43,330 bases of DNA from Sphingomonadaceae bacterium (GCA_903642255.1 CAHJWP010000003.1:1-43330), one strand, 5' to 3'. Numbered from the stretch's first letter, positions 8,430 to 17,541 are shown. Notes: a model not told the origin generated them from the letters alone. A program made the numbers and translations.

Positions 8430-8457
8430 GGGGCGGCCTGGTCCTCCAGACCGCCCC
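8430..8457 (+). terminator. Hairpin terminator after the TonB receptor gene
   Basis: GGGGCGG (8430-8436) pairs with CCGCCCC (8451-8457); inside it CTGG (8438-8441) pairs with CCAG (8446-8449) around a TCCT loop. It begins 8 bp after the receptor stop codon. No T-run follows. Confidence 0.65.
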
Positions 8458-8708
8458 CCATCGTGACGTTCTGCCGCCGCCACCCTCCGGCTTGGCAAAG
8501 CGGCTGGCGATGGGCGCAGGACTTCGGCAAGCTCATGAAGACATGCCCGCGTGCGCAGCGATACCAAAGCGTCGCTCGCGCCTTGGCTTCTGCGGCAAGG
8601 ATTTTAGGAATGGTTGGGAATGGCAGGTTGATCGGCTCGGTGAATAGCAGGAGCACGGGCATAAGCCCTGACGTACGCATTCACGGTGGGGTTTAGGGGG
8701 GCAGAACA

Positions 8709-9647
8709 TTGAGGGTTTTGCTATCGCTGGCGCTTTTCCTGGCAGCTTGCCCGGCAGCGCGTGCGCAGGATGTGGCTCTCACCTTCGATGACCTCCCGGT
8801 GTTCGGCAGGACCGCCTCGACCGCCGATGCGGAGGTGGTGACGCGAAGATTGCTCGCTGGGCTTCGCAGGCACCATCTCCGGGCCACGGGCTTCGTCAAC
8901 GAAGGTAAGCTGGAAGGTGCCGACCGATCCCAACGCGTTCAGCTTCTCAGGGCATGGCTGGACGCCGGCATGGACCTTGGCAATCACAGCTACTCGCACC
9001 TATCGCTCACCACGACGCCGGTAGACGCCTATATTGCCGACGTGCAGCGCGGTGAGACCGTGACCCGGTTCCTGCTTGCGGAGCGCGGGAGATCGCCGCG
9101 CTGGTATCGCCATCCCTATCTGGAAACCGGACCAACCCTGACAATCCGGCGAAAGTTCGAGGCTTGGCTGGCGGACCACGGCTACCGTGTCGCGCCAGTG
9201 ACGATGGAGAACTCGGACTGGCTGTTCGCGGTCCCTTATGACGATGCCGTGCTGCGTCACGATCGCAAAGAGGCCAAACGGATTAGGGACGCCTATCTCG
9301 CGTTCACGGCCCGCATTATTCCATGGTATCAGCAAGCGGCGCGCGGGCTGCTTGGTCGCTCGCCCGCTTTTGTGTTCCTTCTTCACGCGAGCCGGTTGAA
9401 CGCGGACAGCATCGACCAAATCGCCAGCCTCTTGCGAGCGGAGGACCTTCACGCGGTGACGCTTGACAAGGCTATGGCTGATCCGGCCTATAAAATTGCC
9501 GACGACTATGCGGGACCCGACGGAGATGAATGGCTGACGCGCTGGGCCCGAACGCTCGGCAGGGAACTACCTTGGTCGAGCCTGCCCGAACCCCCGGCAG
9601 ACATAGCTGCGCTTGATGTAAAGCTAGAGGGCGGAACGATTCGCTAA
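8709..9647 (+). CDS. Secreted polysaccharide deacetylase family protein
   Basis: 312 residues. The start is taken as TTG at 8709 because AGGGGGG sits about 8 bp upstream and a signal peptide follows at once (MRVLLSLALFLAACPAARAQ). NodB-homology motifs are present: LTFDDLP with Asp27/Asp28, GNHSYSH with metal ligands His93 and His97, and RWYRHPYLE (Arg134, Pro136). These carbohydrate esterase family 4 enzymes remove N- or O-acetyl groups from cell-surface glycans such as peptidoglycan or chitin oligomers. The C-terminal LLHASRLN holds the usual distal His. Exact substrate is not readable from sequence. The gap upstream (8,461-8,708) holds no convincing gene. Confidence 0.8.
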   Translation: MRVLLSLALFLAACPAARAQDVALTFDDLPVFGRTASTADAEVVTRRLLAGLRRHHLRATGFVNEGKLEGADRSQRVQLLRAWLDAGMDLGNHSYSHLSLTTTPVDAYIADVQRGETVTRFLLAERGRSPRWYRHPYLETGPTLTIRRKFEAWLADHGYRVAPVTMENSDWLFAVPYDDAVLRHDRKEAKRIRDAYLAFTARIIPWYQQAARGLLGRSPAFVFLLHASRLNADSIDQIASLLRAEDLHAVTLDKAMADPAYKIADDYAGPDGDEWLTRWARTLGRELPWSSLPEPPADIAALDVKLEGGTIR

Positions 9648-9895
9648 TGATTCCGCGTTACAAATGATGGGCACGATACCAGACCTGAGTCACCTCAGCG
9701 CGGCGTATTGCTACTACGGAGAAGGCTGCTGCACTTTTCCCGAAGGTAGAGCAATGTCATTGGCGCAATATCGCGGTACTACAGATGTAATCGGCAGTGT
9801 TCTAATTGATCGATATTTCTGAGAAACTCACTCGGTTTAGGCGAGACCTATAGGCGAGCAACGAGCGAGCAGCGTTGTGGGGTTTTAAACGATCC
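9648..9895. other. Intergenic stretch without recognised features
   Basis: Somewhat AT-richer than its surroundings, with stop codons in all frames and no RNA gene that I recognise. It separates the deacetylase gene from the ZIP remnant and probably contains the left edge of an old recombination joint. Confidence 0.5.
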
Positions 9896-9991
9896 GGAAG
9901 CCGTGATGGGGAGACCGGGGCGGCCCGGGCCGGCGCGACGGCACTTGGCTTGGCCTTCATCTACCTCGTGATGAGGCTGGCCGCCGTATGA
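9896..9991 (+). pseudogene. 3' remnant of a second ZIP transporter gene
   Basis: Reading from GGA at 9896 to TGA at 9989-9991 gives about 31 codons. The peptide starts GSRDGETGAARAGATALGLA and continues FIYLV to its end. The intact ZIP at 3,314-4,039 ends with RSRDGETGLARAGATALGLA followed by FMYLV, so the two tails align along their length. Many third-codon positions differ, so this is not a recent copy but the end of a different ZIP gene whose front has been lost. The DUF1289 gene follows 13 bp later, as it might behind an intact ZIP gene. Confidence 0.8.
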
Positions 9992-10004
9992 GGAAGGGAG
10001 AGAC

Positions 10005-10202
10005 ATGAAGAGTCCCTGCGTGGACGTCTGCCAGTTCGATGGACGGACGGGCTGGTGCGTCGCCTGCGGGCGGACGCTTGCCGAGACGCGAGGCTGGCGC
10101 AAGGCACCGCGACCCAAGCTGCTTGCTATCACGGCGGAATTGCCCCGTCGGCTTGCGAAGCTGGCGACGCGGGAGGGGAACGATAAGCCGACGTCGGGCT
10201 GA
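10005..10202 (+). CDS. DUF1289 domain-containing protein
   Basis: 65 residues with the DUF1289 pattern: Cys5-x3-Cys9, then GRTGWCVACGRT (Cys18-x2-Cys21), then E and W positions (LAETRGW). Four cysteines suggest a small zinc- or metal-binding fold; function in the family is unknown. GGGAGAG precedes the ATG. It lies directly behind the ZIP remnant and converges with hutC. Confidence 0.75.
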   Translation: MKSPCVDVCQFDGRTGWCVACGRTLAETRGWRKAPRPKLLAITAELPRRLAKLATREGNDKPTSG

Positions 10203-10241
10203 CCTTCCGATGCGGGGCTTGTCTAGCATCGACGCAGCGAC

Positions 10242-11027
10242 CTACCAGGACGGCTTGAAATTGCCCTCCAGGCTGTGATCGTCCCCTGGATGCCAAAAGC
10301 GGCCGAAGGTGACGGGAACGTCGACGTTCCAAGTGCGCCGCTCGACGACGAGGCACGCCTCGCCCCTATCGATCGCCAGGTGACCCGCGATCACCGGATC
10401 GGCGGCGCGCGCGGTGATGCTGTGCTTGGCGTTGGTCCATGGAACATGCGCGAGCAGCCATTGGCCAGGGCTTACCGTTTCGAGCGGCTGACAGGCGATT
10501 TGCGGCGCTGCGTCGACGTTGACAACCCGTTCCTCCAGCTGGAACGGCTGTCCGTCGGCCGAGTGGAGGCAAAGCATTCGGACGAGCGGAGCCCGGTCCG
10601 CCACGCCGATCAGTTCCCGGGCGGGTGAGGGACCCCGGACCATCTCGCATTCGAGCAGCTTGTAGCCGTATTGACGCCCGTCGCGACGGATGCTGTCGGC
10701 GGCATCCCATATTTCCATGACGGGCCGCTCGCGAGCGAGTTCTGTAACGACGGTGCCTACCTTGGTGCGCCGTTGCAGCAGTCCTTCGCTTGCGAGACTC
10801 TGGATCGCCTTGTTCACGGTCATCCGGGCGGTGTTGTAATGCTCGGTCAGCACCATCTCGGACGGAATGCGCGTCCCAGCCGGCCAGTCGCCACTCAAAA
10901 TGGCGAGCGCGATCGATCGTCGAATCTGGAGCCAGAGCGGTCCCTCGCCGTCAAGCGTCGGTACGTCCTCGGGGTGTTTGCACGCCGGCTGGCACTGCGT
11001 GGCACGCGCGATAACAGCTACGTTCAA
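10242..11027 (-). CDS. hutC: HutC, GntR-family histidine-utilisation repressor
   Basis: 261 residues. A GntR winged helix is at about 28-95 (PLWLQIRRSIALAILSGDWP, then GTRIPSEMVLTEHY and ARMTVNKAIQSLASEGLL) and a UTRA ligand-binding domain at about 110-255. In hut systems this regulator is released from DNA by urocanate. Two 12-bp sites of the expected kind lie before the TonB receptor gene (11,163) and between hutF and hutI (17,542). The gene is divergent from the TonB receptor, so the same 200-bp region may also mediate autoregulation. Confidence 0.88.
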   Translation of the reverse strand: MNVAVIARATQCQPACKHPEDVPTLDGEGPLWLQIRRSIALAILSGDWPAGTRIPSEMVLTEHYNTARMTVNKAIQSLASEGLLQRRTKVGTVVTELARERPVMEIWDAADSIRRDGRQYGYKLLECEMVRGPSPARELIGVADRAPLVRMLCLHSADGQPFQLEERVVNVDAAPQIACQPLETVSPGQWLLAHVPWTNAKHSITARAADPVIAGHLAIDRGEACLVVERRTWNVDVPVTFGRFWHPGDDHSLEGNFKPSW

Positions 11028-11162
11028 AATACCTCCTCGGTGCCCGCAGGCGCTGCCATTTCCCGATCACCGGCTTCATACACCAAAACACGGTTAAACG
11101 CTAATGCGTATGAGCACCTCATTTTCCCTCTTGACGGCAACAAAAGGAACGTCACACTGCAT

Positions 11163-11174
11163 TTGACTATACAA
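11163..11174. promoter_or_regulatory. HutC-type operator before the TonB receptor
   Basis: TTGACTATACAA is an imperfect palindrome; its reverse complement, TTGTATAGTCAA, differs by one base from the site at 17,542-17,553. GntR/HutC proteins bind this kind of TTGT-ATA-ACAA sequence. It lies 49 bp before the receptor start and 136 bp before hutC. Confidence 0.7.
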
Positions 11175-11222
11175 AAAGAAAAGTCGGCGGGCGAGCGGGC
11201 GTTATATCAAAAGGGGGTGATC

Positions 11223-13496
11223 GTGATCGACCGGATTCGTAGATACAAGATACAGGCTTCCTTCGCAGCGCTAGCCATCGCTTGCAGCAGTGCCGCGCAT
11301 GCACAGTCGTCGCCGACGCTCGCACCGCCAACGCCGACAGGCGCGCCTCAGAACGACGGCACCGCCGTTTCCTCGACGCAGACGGCAGGCGGCACCGCCA
11401 CCACGTCGGAGACAACCCAGGCGACTGACGGCGACGTGATCACCGTCACCGGCTGGCGGCTGCGACAGCTCGATGTCGCCGCGCCGACCGCCAGCCGCCT
11501 CAATCTCTCCGTTCGCGAAACGCCGGCGACGATCGACCAGATCACGGCGGGCGAGATCCTCACACGCGGCTTCCGCACGGTTGAGGAAGCAACCGACAGC
11601 TTGCCCGGTCTCACCTCCGGCGGCTCGCCGGGCGATCCGTCGCTCTTTTCGATGCGCGGTTTCACCGGCGAGCAGGTCACGATCCTGCACAACGGCATCT
11701 ACATCGGCCCGGCGAACATGATCAATCGTCCCGGCAACACCTTCAACATCGCCAGCATCGACGTGCTGCAAGGCCCGGCTTCGGTACTATACGGCCAAGG
11801 TGCGGTTGGCGGCGCGATCAACATCGTCAACAAGCACCCCGACCTAACCCACGACAGCTTCGAGGCGCTCGGCTCCTACGGCACGTTCAACACCGTCAGC
11901 ACCGGCTTCGGCGGCAACAAGGTGCTGAGCGACAGCGTCGCGATCCAGGGCGACGCGAGCTATCATCGCACCGACGGCTATGTTCACAACACGCCATCGG
12001 ACTCGCTCGATCTCACGGGCGCGATCACCTACAAGCCGACCGACGCATTCTCCCTTGAGTTCAGCATGGATTATCTCAAGGACGATCTGTCACCCTATTA
12101 TGGCACGCCGCTGGTGCCCGCCTCGTTCGGCACCGATCCGATCAAGGGCATCCTTTCGACGCCCGATGGCCAGGTCATCGACAAGCGGACGCAATTCATC
12201 AGCTACAACGTGGCCGATCATCGTACACACTCCACCCAATATTGGCCGCGCCTGACGCTCAATTGGCAGCCGAACGACTGGATCACCGTCAGCAACAACG
12301 CCTATTATTTCCATGCCGATCGGCAATGGATCAACGCCGAGAATTACGACTTCGATACCACTACCAAGCAGATCGACCGGGACCGCTTTTTCGTGTTCCA
12401 CAAGCAAGATATCGAGGGCGATCAGTTCTCGGTCAGCTTCAACAAGCCGGTACTCGGTCTGGAAAACAAGGCGGTCATCGGCGCCGACTACAGCCACCTC
12501 AATTTCATCCGCTCTCGTGGATTTCCGGACGGCGATAGCGTCGACATCTTCAATCCCAATCCGGGTCTGTTCGGTCCGATCCAGGAGCGGGTGAGCCCGA
12601 CGCGCTGGGATCAGGGTTCGCTCTTCGGCGAAGACGTGCTGACGATCGCCAAGGGGCTGCACCTCGTCACCGGTCTGCGTGCCGAGCGCATCTACCTCAC
12701 GCGCGAAAACTACAATGTCGACGGTAGCTTCAACGCTGGGACAAGCTTCAAGCGGACCTACAAGCTGTTCAACTGGCGCGCCGGCGTCACCTACGACCTA
12801 GGCCCACTGACGACCGCCTACTTCTCCTATTCAACCGGCAAGGACCCGGTGAACTCCAACATTTTTCTCGTGAACGCGGGTGAGAATTTCCCGTTGTCCA
12901 GCGCGCACCAATTCGAGGGCGGGATCAAGACCGATCTCGCTGGCGGCCGCGGCTCGCTGACGCTTGCGCTCTACAGCATCGATCGCAAGAACATCCTGAC
13001 GCAGATCGCCCTCGATACAGTCAGCAATGTCGGGGAGCAGAAGTCGAAGGGCGTCGAATTCTCGGGCCAGTTCAAGGTCACGCACAACTGGACCCTGATC
13101 GGCAGCGCGACCTATACCGATGCAAAATATGAGAACTTCGTCGACCCGAACTATGGCGTGAACGCGTCCGGCAATACCCCGCCGGACGTTCCCGACTGGA
13201 CCGGCAACGTCTGGACCACGTTCCAGCATGTCGGCGGGCTTCCGCTCGAGATCGGTGGCGGCGTCAAATATGTCGGCAATCGCTACGGCAACACGTCGAA
13301 TACCTTGAAGCTCAAGGATTATGCCACCGGCATCGTCTATGTGACCTACACGATCCAAAAGGGCATCGACTTCACGCTTCGCGTCAACAATGTGTGGGAT
13401 AAGACCTTTGTCCAGTGGGCCGATATCTTCTACCCCGGTCAGGTCCAGCTCGGCGAGCCGCGGCGCGTCGAGGGGAGCGTCCTCGTCCACTTCTAG
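11223..13496 (+). CDS. TonB-dependent receptor of the hut island (siderophore-receptor type)
   Basis: 757 residues from GTG at 11223, chosen because AAAAGGGGG lies 5-6 bp upstream and a signal peptide follows (cleavage near ...AAHAQ, 28). GTG at 11217 is an alternative; the open frame running back to 10671 crosses hutC and is spurious. TonB-box-like DVITVTG is near residues 71-77, followed by plug (MRGFTGEQVTILHNG, then a VLQGPASVLYGQGAVGGAIN segment) and barrel ending VLVHF. The plug matches the FhuE/FpvA-like siderophore-receptor class. A HutC operator upstream and a PepSY protein downstream suggest uptake of histidine, urocanate or an iron complex when histidine is used; the substrate is inference. 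Confidence 0.87.
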   Translation: MIDRIRRYKIQASFAALAIACSSAAHAQSSPTLAPPTPTGAPQNDGTAVSSTQTAGGTATTSETTQATDGDVITVTGWRLRQLDVAAPTASRLNLSVRETPATIDQITAGEILTRGFRTVEEATDSLPGLTSGGSPGDPSLFSMRGFTGEQVTILHNGIYIGPANMINRPGNTFNIASIDVLQGPASVLYGQGAVGGAINIVNKHPDLTHDSFEALGSYGTFNTVSTGFGGNKVLSDSVAIQGDASYHRTDGYVHNTPSDSLDLTGAITYKPTDAFSLEFSMDYLKDDLSPYYGTPLVPASFGTDPIKGILSTPDGQVIDKRTQFISYNVADHRTHSTQYWPRLTLNWQPNDWITVSNNAYYFHADRQWINAENYDFDTTTKQIDRDRFFVFHKQDIEGDQFSVSFNKPVLGLENKAVIGADYSHLNFIRSRGFPDGDSVDIFNPNPGLFGPIQERVSPTRWDQGSLFGEDVLTIAKGLHLVTGLRAERIYLTRENYNVDGSFNAGTSFKRTYKLFNWRAGVTYDLGPLTTAYFSYSTGKDPVNSNIFLVNAGENFPLSSAHQFEGGIKTDLAGGRGSLTLALYSIDRKNILTQIALDTVSNVGEQKSKGVEFSGQFKVTHNWTLIGSATYTDAKYENFVDPNYGVNASGNTPPDVPDWTGNVWTTFQHVGGLPLEIGGGVKYVGNRYGNTSNTLKLKDYATGIVYVTYTIQKGIDFTLRVNNVWDKTFVQWADIFYPGQVQLGEPRRVEGSVLVHF

Positions 13497-14970
13497 GCGA
13501 CGCCGGAACGACGCGATCGTCCGGAAGCTGGTCTGGTTCCACCGGTGGCTTGGACTTGCGACGTGTCTGATCTTCGCACTCTGGTTCGCCAGCGGAGCCG
13601 TGCTGCTGTTCGAGCCCTTTCCTTCGCTTCCCAAAGCCGAAGGACAGGCGCTCGGACGCACGATCGACCAGGCGGCGGTTGTGCTTACACCGGTGCAAGC
13701 GCTCGCCGCTGCCGGCGGCGGCACGGCCGTTCGTCTCCGGCAGAGGGGTGACGCGCCTGCCTATATCGTCGCCGGTGGCGCGCATCCGGTCGTGATCGAC
13801 GCCAGCAACGGTCGACGGATGCCGTTGCTGTCGCCGCAAGCCGCTGCCTCCGTGTTCGGTCCGGGATTACCGGCGCGAGGCGCGAGCGTCGTCGGGCCGT
13901 TCGGCTACGATCAATGGGTCGTCCACAATCAGTTCGATGCCCTGCGACCCTTCTATCGCGTCGATCTCGCCGATCCGGTGGGCACGCAAATATATGTGTC
14001 GGCGCGGACCGGCGACATCGTGCAGCGCACCACGCGCTGGCAGCGTGGCTGGAACTGGGTCGGGGCCGTGCTCCACTGGGCCTATGTCACGCCGCTGCGG
14101 TCGAGCTTTGCGGCATGGGACCGGACGGTCTGGATCGTATCGTTCGTCGCGATGCTCGTCGCCGACGCGGGCATGATCCTCGGCATCGTCCGCATGCTCG
14201 CGGTTCGGCGTGCCCGTCGGCCCGGCCTGACATTCTACCGCCAGCGCTGGATGCGATGGCACCATCTGGTCGGCTTGTTCGCCGGCATCTTCGTGCTGAC
14301 CTGGATACTCAGCGGGTGGCTGTCGATGGATCACGGCCGCCTGTTCTCACGCGGGCAGCCAACGGATGCGCAGGCTGCCCTTTATTCCGGGCTCACGGCC
14401 AATGTCGCCGCTGCCAGCGTAGACGGGGCTCTGCTTCATCGCCTTTCCCCTGCGAAAGAGATCGCGATCACGTCGGTCGCCGGCGTACCGCTGCTGGCGG
14501 TCACGGACCAGAACGGAAAATCGGGGTTGCTCACTATCGCTGGGGTGCCGGTGACACCGGCGAAAGCCGACGAGCTGATCGCGAAGGGGCTCGGCCGAGC
14601 CTGGGGGACGCCACCCGCGCTTTCGGGCGTTTCGGTCCCGCTCGACGATTTTTACTCTCTCGCCGAAGGGCTTCCGCCCTCAGCGCGGCGGTTCGCGGGT
14701 GCAGATGCACGGCCGCCGGTCTATGTCGACGGAGGCACCGGAAACATCCTCGTTTTGATGAGCACGAGCCGCGCCGCCTATGCCTGGATCTATTATGCGC
14801 TGCACAGCTTCAACTTTCCCGGCGTCGCGCGTCACCAAGTCCTGCGCGACATTCTCGTGCTCATCCCGCTGACAGCGGGCTTCCTGTTCAGCATCACGGG
14901 TGTCGTCCTGGGCTGGCAGCGCCTGCGCAAATCGACAGTTCCCGCCAAATCGAAGGAGATCACACGGTGA
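13390..14970 (+). CDS. PepSY-associated TM helix protein
   Basis: 526 residues as given, but the start is uncertain. Homology-like sequence begins only near 13,510 (VRKLVWFHRWLGLATCLIF) and the only in-frame starts before it are ATG 13390 and TTG 13408, both inside the receptor gene. Four main membrane spans are visible (about 50-72, 235-290 as two, and 490-515) with two PepSY-like periplasmic regions between. Such proteins are often paired with TonB siderophore receptors, where some act in reductive iron release or membrane electron transfer. Pairing with the upstream receptor supports an iron-complex role. The GTG of the next gene overlaps its stop by 4 bp. Confidence 0.8.
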   Translation: MCGIRPLSSGPISSTPVRSSSASRGASRGASSSTSRRRRNDAIVRKLVWFHRWLGLATCLIFALWFASGAVLLFEPFPSLPKAEGQALGRTIDQAAVVLTPVQALAAAGGGTAVRLRQRGDAPAYIVAGGAHPVVIDASNGRRMPLLSPQAAASVFGPGLPARGASVVGPFGYDQWVVHNQFDALRPFYRVDLADPVGTQIYVSARTGDIVQRTTRWQRGWNWVGAVLHWAYVTPLRSSFAAWDRTVWIVSFVAMLVADAGMILGIVRMLAVRRARRPGLTFYRQRWMRWHHLVGLFAGIFVLTWILSGWLSMDHGRLFSRGQPTDAQAALYSGLTANVAAASVDGALLHRLSPAKEIAITSVAGVPLLAVTDQNGKSGLLTIAGVPVTPAKADELIAKGLGRAWGTPPALSGVSVPLDDFYSLAEGLPPSARRFAGADARPPVYVDGGTGNILVLMSTSRAAYAWIYYALHSFNFPGVARHQVLRDILVLIPLTAGFLFSITGVVLGWQRLRKSTVPAKSKEITR

Positions 14971-15302
14971 AGGATCAGCTTTTCCTCATGCAGCCCGGCT
15001 TCACGAATGCCGGCATGGGGCCGTTCTATTGCGGTGACTCGGTCAGCGTCGAAGGGCTGCTGGGCTTCTTCCCGGAGCTGCGCGAGAAGGTCGACGTCGA
15101 ATATGTCCCCTTCACCCGGCCGCGTCAGCCGATTACCGAGTTGCTCGGCGAGGACAACCAGTCGATCCCGGTGCTGGTGCTTGGCGAGGGCGAAGGCGGC
15201 GACTTTGGGGCCAAGAAGGCGAACGGTCACGCGTTCATCAGCGACGAGCGTCAGATCCGAAACTATCTGTCCGGCAAGTTCGGGCTTCCCGAAGCCGGCT
15301 GA
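14967..15302 (+). CDS. DUF3088-type small protein
   Basis: 111 residues from GTG at 14967, with AAGGAG about 9 bp upstream. The N-terminus KDQLFLMQPGF, the FYCGDSVSVEGLL segment with a single Cys, and VDVEYVPFTRPR resemble DUF3088 proteins, which have a thioredoxin-like look. Function is unknown. It is translationally coupled to the PepSY gene, so it may have a redox or accessory role in the same uptake pathway. Confidence 0.6.
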   Translation: MKDQLFLMQPGFTNAGMGPFYCGDSVSVEGLLGFFPELREKVDVEYVPFTRPRQPITELLGEDNQSIPVLVLGEGEGGDFGAKKANGHAFISDERQIRNYLSGKFGLPEAG

Positions 15303-15320
15303 CGGGATGCGGCGGCGGGC

Positions 15321-15563
15321 CTATTCGGCGGCGACGATCGCCCCGGTGGTGCCTGCCGCCGTCCGATTGGTCACCATGCGCTGATAAAGGCGCCGGACGA
15401 TTCCACTGCCGGTCGAGGTGAAGGTGCATGGAAGAACTGCATGGACAAGGCAGGCCAGACCGCCCGCGATCATGGCCATACCGAACGAGCCGGCCACGGC
15501 CATATGCTCGCTATAGCTTTCGCCGACGCTACGGGGATGATCCAGAAAAAGGCGGTTCAACAT
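15321..15563 (-). CDS. DUF6356 family small membrane protein
   Basis: 80 residues, starting at ATG 15563 (MLNRLFLDHPRSVGESYSEH). One or two hydrophobic stretches follow (GMAMIAGGLACLVHAVLPC) and then a basic tail (GSGIVRRLYQRMV). This matches a short family found in sphingomonads and relatives with no known function. It is transcribed away from the Lrp-type regulator, leaving about 110 bp for two promoters. Confidence 0.65.
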   Translation of the reverse strand: MLNRLFLDHPRSVGESYSEHMAVAGSFGMAMIAGGLACLVHAVLPCTFTSTGSGIVRRLYQRMVTNRTAAGTTGAIVAAE

Positions 15564-15672
15564 CGCTTCGGCTCCCGTGGCTGACGAGACCATTATGCCG
15601 TAGGGGCCCGCACAGCGGGTTCTCTTCTTCGGTCGTAATGCGCCTTCCCGTAGAACGTCATTCACCGACTGG

Positions 15673-16149
15673 ATGATGTCGGAGAACGTCAATCTCGATC
15701 GTACCGACCGGCGCATCCTGGCCATTCTCCAGGAGGATGCGACGCGCCCGGTCGGCGAGATCGCCGAGGCGGTCGCGCTTTCCCAGACGGCGTGCTGGAA
15801 GCGGATCAAGCGGCTCGAACGTGATCGCGTGATACTGCGGCGGGTGGCACTCCTCGACCGCGACCTGCTCGGACTCGGCGTCACCGTGATGGTCGCCGTC
15901 CGCACCGTCCAGCACAGCGAAAAGTGGCTGGAGGAGTTCGCCCGCGGTGTCTCGATGATCCCGGAGGTCGTCGAGTTCTACCGCATGAGCGGCGAGATCG
16001 ATTATCTGCTCAAAGTGGTGGTGCGCGATATCGCGGATTACGATCGCATCTACCGCAAGCTGACCAAGGTCGCCGATCTGCACGATGTCAGCTCGTCGTT
16101 CGCGATGCAGGAGATCAAGTCGACGACGGCGCTGCCGGTGCTCGACTAG
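15673..16149 (+). CDS. Lrp/AsnC-family transcriptional regulator
   Basis: 158 residues. The N-terminal helix-turn-helix is at about 8-58 (LDRTDRRILAILQEDATRPV, SQTACWKRIKRLE) and the C-terminal RAM/AsnC ligand-sensing domain at about 68-148 (VVEFYRMSGEIDYLLKVVV). Lrp/AsnC proteins often sense amino acids, so one responding to histidine or a breakdown product would fit here, but the ligand is not shown by the sequence. It converges on hutF with a 4-bp overlap of gene ends. Confidence 0.88.
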   Translation: MMSENVNLDRTDRRILAILQEDATRPVGEIAEAVALSQTACWKRIKRLERDRVILRRVALLDRDLLGLGVTVMVAVRTVQHSEKWLEEFARGVSMIPEVVEFYRMSGEIDYLLKVVVRDIADYDRIYRKLTKVADLHDVSSSFAMQEIKSTTALPVLD

Positions 16150-17492
16150 GAGGAGCGCAGCCTCCAGATCGTCCGCCGATAACGATCTGCGATCTGCGAT
16201 CGGCGAATGTGGCGACCGTCCCGAACAACCTGCCGTCCCGCACGCCAGACGCTGTGGATATCACCTCGAGCGAAAATCCAATGATCCAGCAGTGTATCAC
16301 CACTCCCCATGAAGTCTGGGCAGGCGAGGGCGACGATATCGGCTGGTGCATCGGATGTGAGCGCAGCAACGCCTGCGCCGAGCGCCTGAGCACCGCCGCG
16401 AAGCGCGGCCGAAAAGAGTGTCCGGCCGGTCGACTGCCCGTCGCGCGCGAGGACGTTGCGTTGGCGCAAGGTGAGGCGCTGGCCATATTCGAGCAGCCGC
16501 AGTTCCTCGGCGGCGTCGATCCTGACGTTCGAATCCGAACCAACGCCAAACCGGCCGCTGGCGTCGAACAGTGCGCCGACGGGAAACAGGCCGTCGCCCA
16601 AATTGGCTTCGGTGATCGGGCAAAGTCCGACCACGCAATGGCTGGCCGCTATCGCGGCAAGTTCGTCCGGTTCGACGTGCGTCGCATGAACGAGACACCA
16701 ACGCGCATCGACGGGCGCATTGTCCATCAACCACTCGACCGGGCGTCGACCCGACCACGCAACGCACGCGTCAACCTCTGCGAGCTGCTCGGCGACATGA
16801 ATATGGATCGGACCGTCGGGCGCTAAGGCGATCAGCGCCGAGAGCTGCTGGTGTGTAACGGCCCGCAAGGAATGCGGTGCGACGCCGAGTACGGCGTCGT
16901 CGAGGCCCGTCAGCGCCTGTCCGGACGCCTCGCGCAGGCGGGCGAAGCCATCGATGCTGTTGACGAAACGGCGCTGCCGCTCGCTGGGTGGAGTGCCACC
17001 GAATCCGGCGTGTGCGTAGAACACGGGAAGCAGGGTCAGCGCGATATCGGCCTCCGCGCTTGCCGCAGCGACCGCGACCGCCATGCGGGCCGGCTCGGCA
17101 TAGCCACGCCCGTCGGCATCGTGATGCAGATAGTGAAACTCGCCCACGCGCGTGAAACCTGCCTCGAGCATCTCGACAAAGGCCATGGCGGCGATGTCGT
17201 TGATATCTTCCGGGGTGAGCTTGGCGACCAGGCCATACATGGTTTCGCGCCAGCTCCAGAAGTCGTCTCTGCCGCCGCCGCCAGGCGTCTCGGCGAGGCC
17301 GGCCATGGCGCGCTGGAAGCAATGGCTGTGGAGATTGGGCAAGCCAGACAGACCTACATCGTATCGATCGTCCCCAGGCACCGGGTCGGTATCGGTTTCG
17401 ACGGCCGCGATCTTCGCGCCATCGACACGGATACGCACGCGGGTGGCCCAGCCCTGCGGCAGCAATGCCCGCCCGAACCAGATCGATTGCAT
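16146..17492 (-). CDS. hutF: HutF, formimidoylglutamate deiminase
   Basis: 448 residues from ATG at 17492, close to the usual length for this amidohydrolase. Metal-site motif LPNLHSHCFQRAM (His55, His57), the later HIHVAEQ, the HATH segment and SDSN near the C-terminus are in place. It converts N-formimino-L-glutamate to N-formyl-L-glutamate plus ammonia, the step before HutG in the five-step histidine pathway. It is divergent from the hutI-H-G-U operon, with a HutC-type operator in the 72-bp gap. The open frame continues upstream of 17492 but would run through hutI. Confidence 0.9.
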   Translation of the reverse strand: MQSIWFGRALLPQGWATRVRIRVDGAKIAAVETDTDPVPGDDRYDVGLSGLPNLHSHCFQRAMAGLAETPGGGGRDDFWSWRETMYGLVAKLTPEDINDIAAMAFVEMLEAGFTRVGEFHYLHHDADGRGYAEPARMAVAVAAASAEADIALTLLPVFYAHAGFGGTPPSERQRRFVNSIDGFARLREASGQALTGLDDAVLGVAPHSLRAVTHQQLSALIALAPDGPIHIHVAEQLAEVDACVAWSGRRPVEWLMDNAPVDARWCLVHATHVEPDELAAIAASHCVVGLCPITEANLGDGLFPVGALFDASGRFGVGSDSNVRIDAAEELRLLEYGQRLTLRQRNVLARDGQSTGRTLFSAALRGGAQALGAGVAALTSDAPADIVALACPDFMGSGDTLLDHWIFARGDIHSVWRAGRQVVRDGRHIRRSQIADRYRRTIWRLRSS

Positions 17493-17541
17493 CTCTGTCC
17501 ATTCGTTGTCTTGCCGCTGGACAATAGCGGCTGGTCGTGAT

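Noticed and set aside
8463-8696. 77-residue plus-strand open frame after the TonB receptor terminator
   Set aside because: No ribosome site, no recognisable domain, and noisy composition; treated as intergenic.
10671-11222. Long N-terminal extension of the hut TonB receptor
   Set aside because: It crosses the hutC gene antisense and lacks a signal peptide; a proper ribosome site and signal sequence begin at 11,223.
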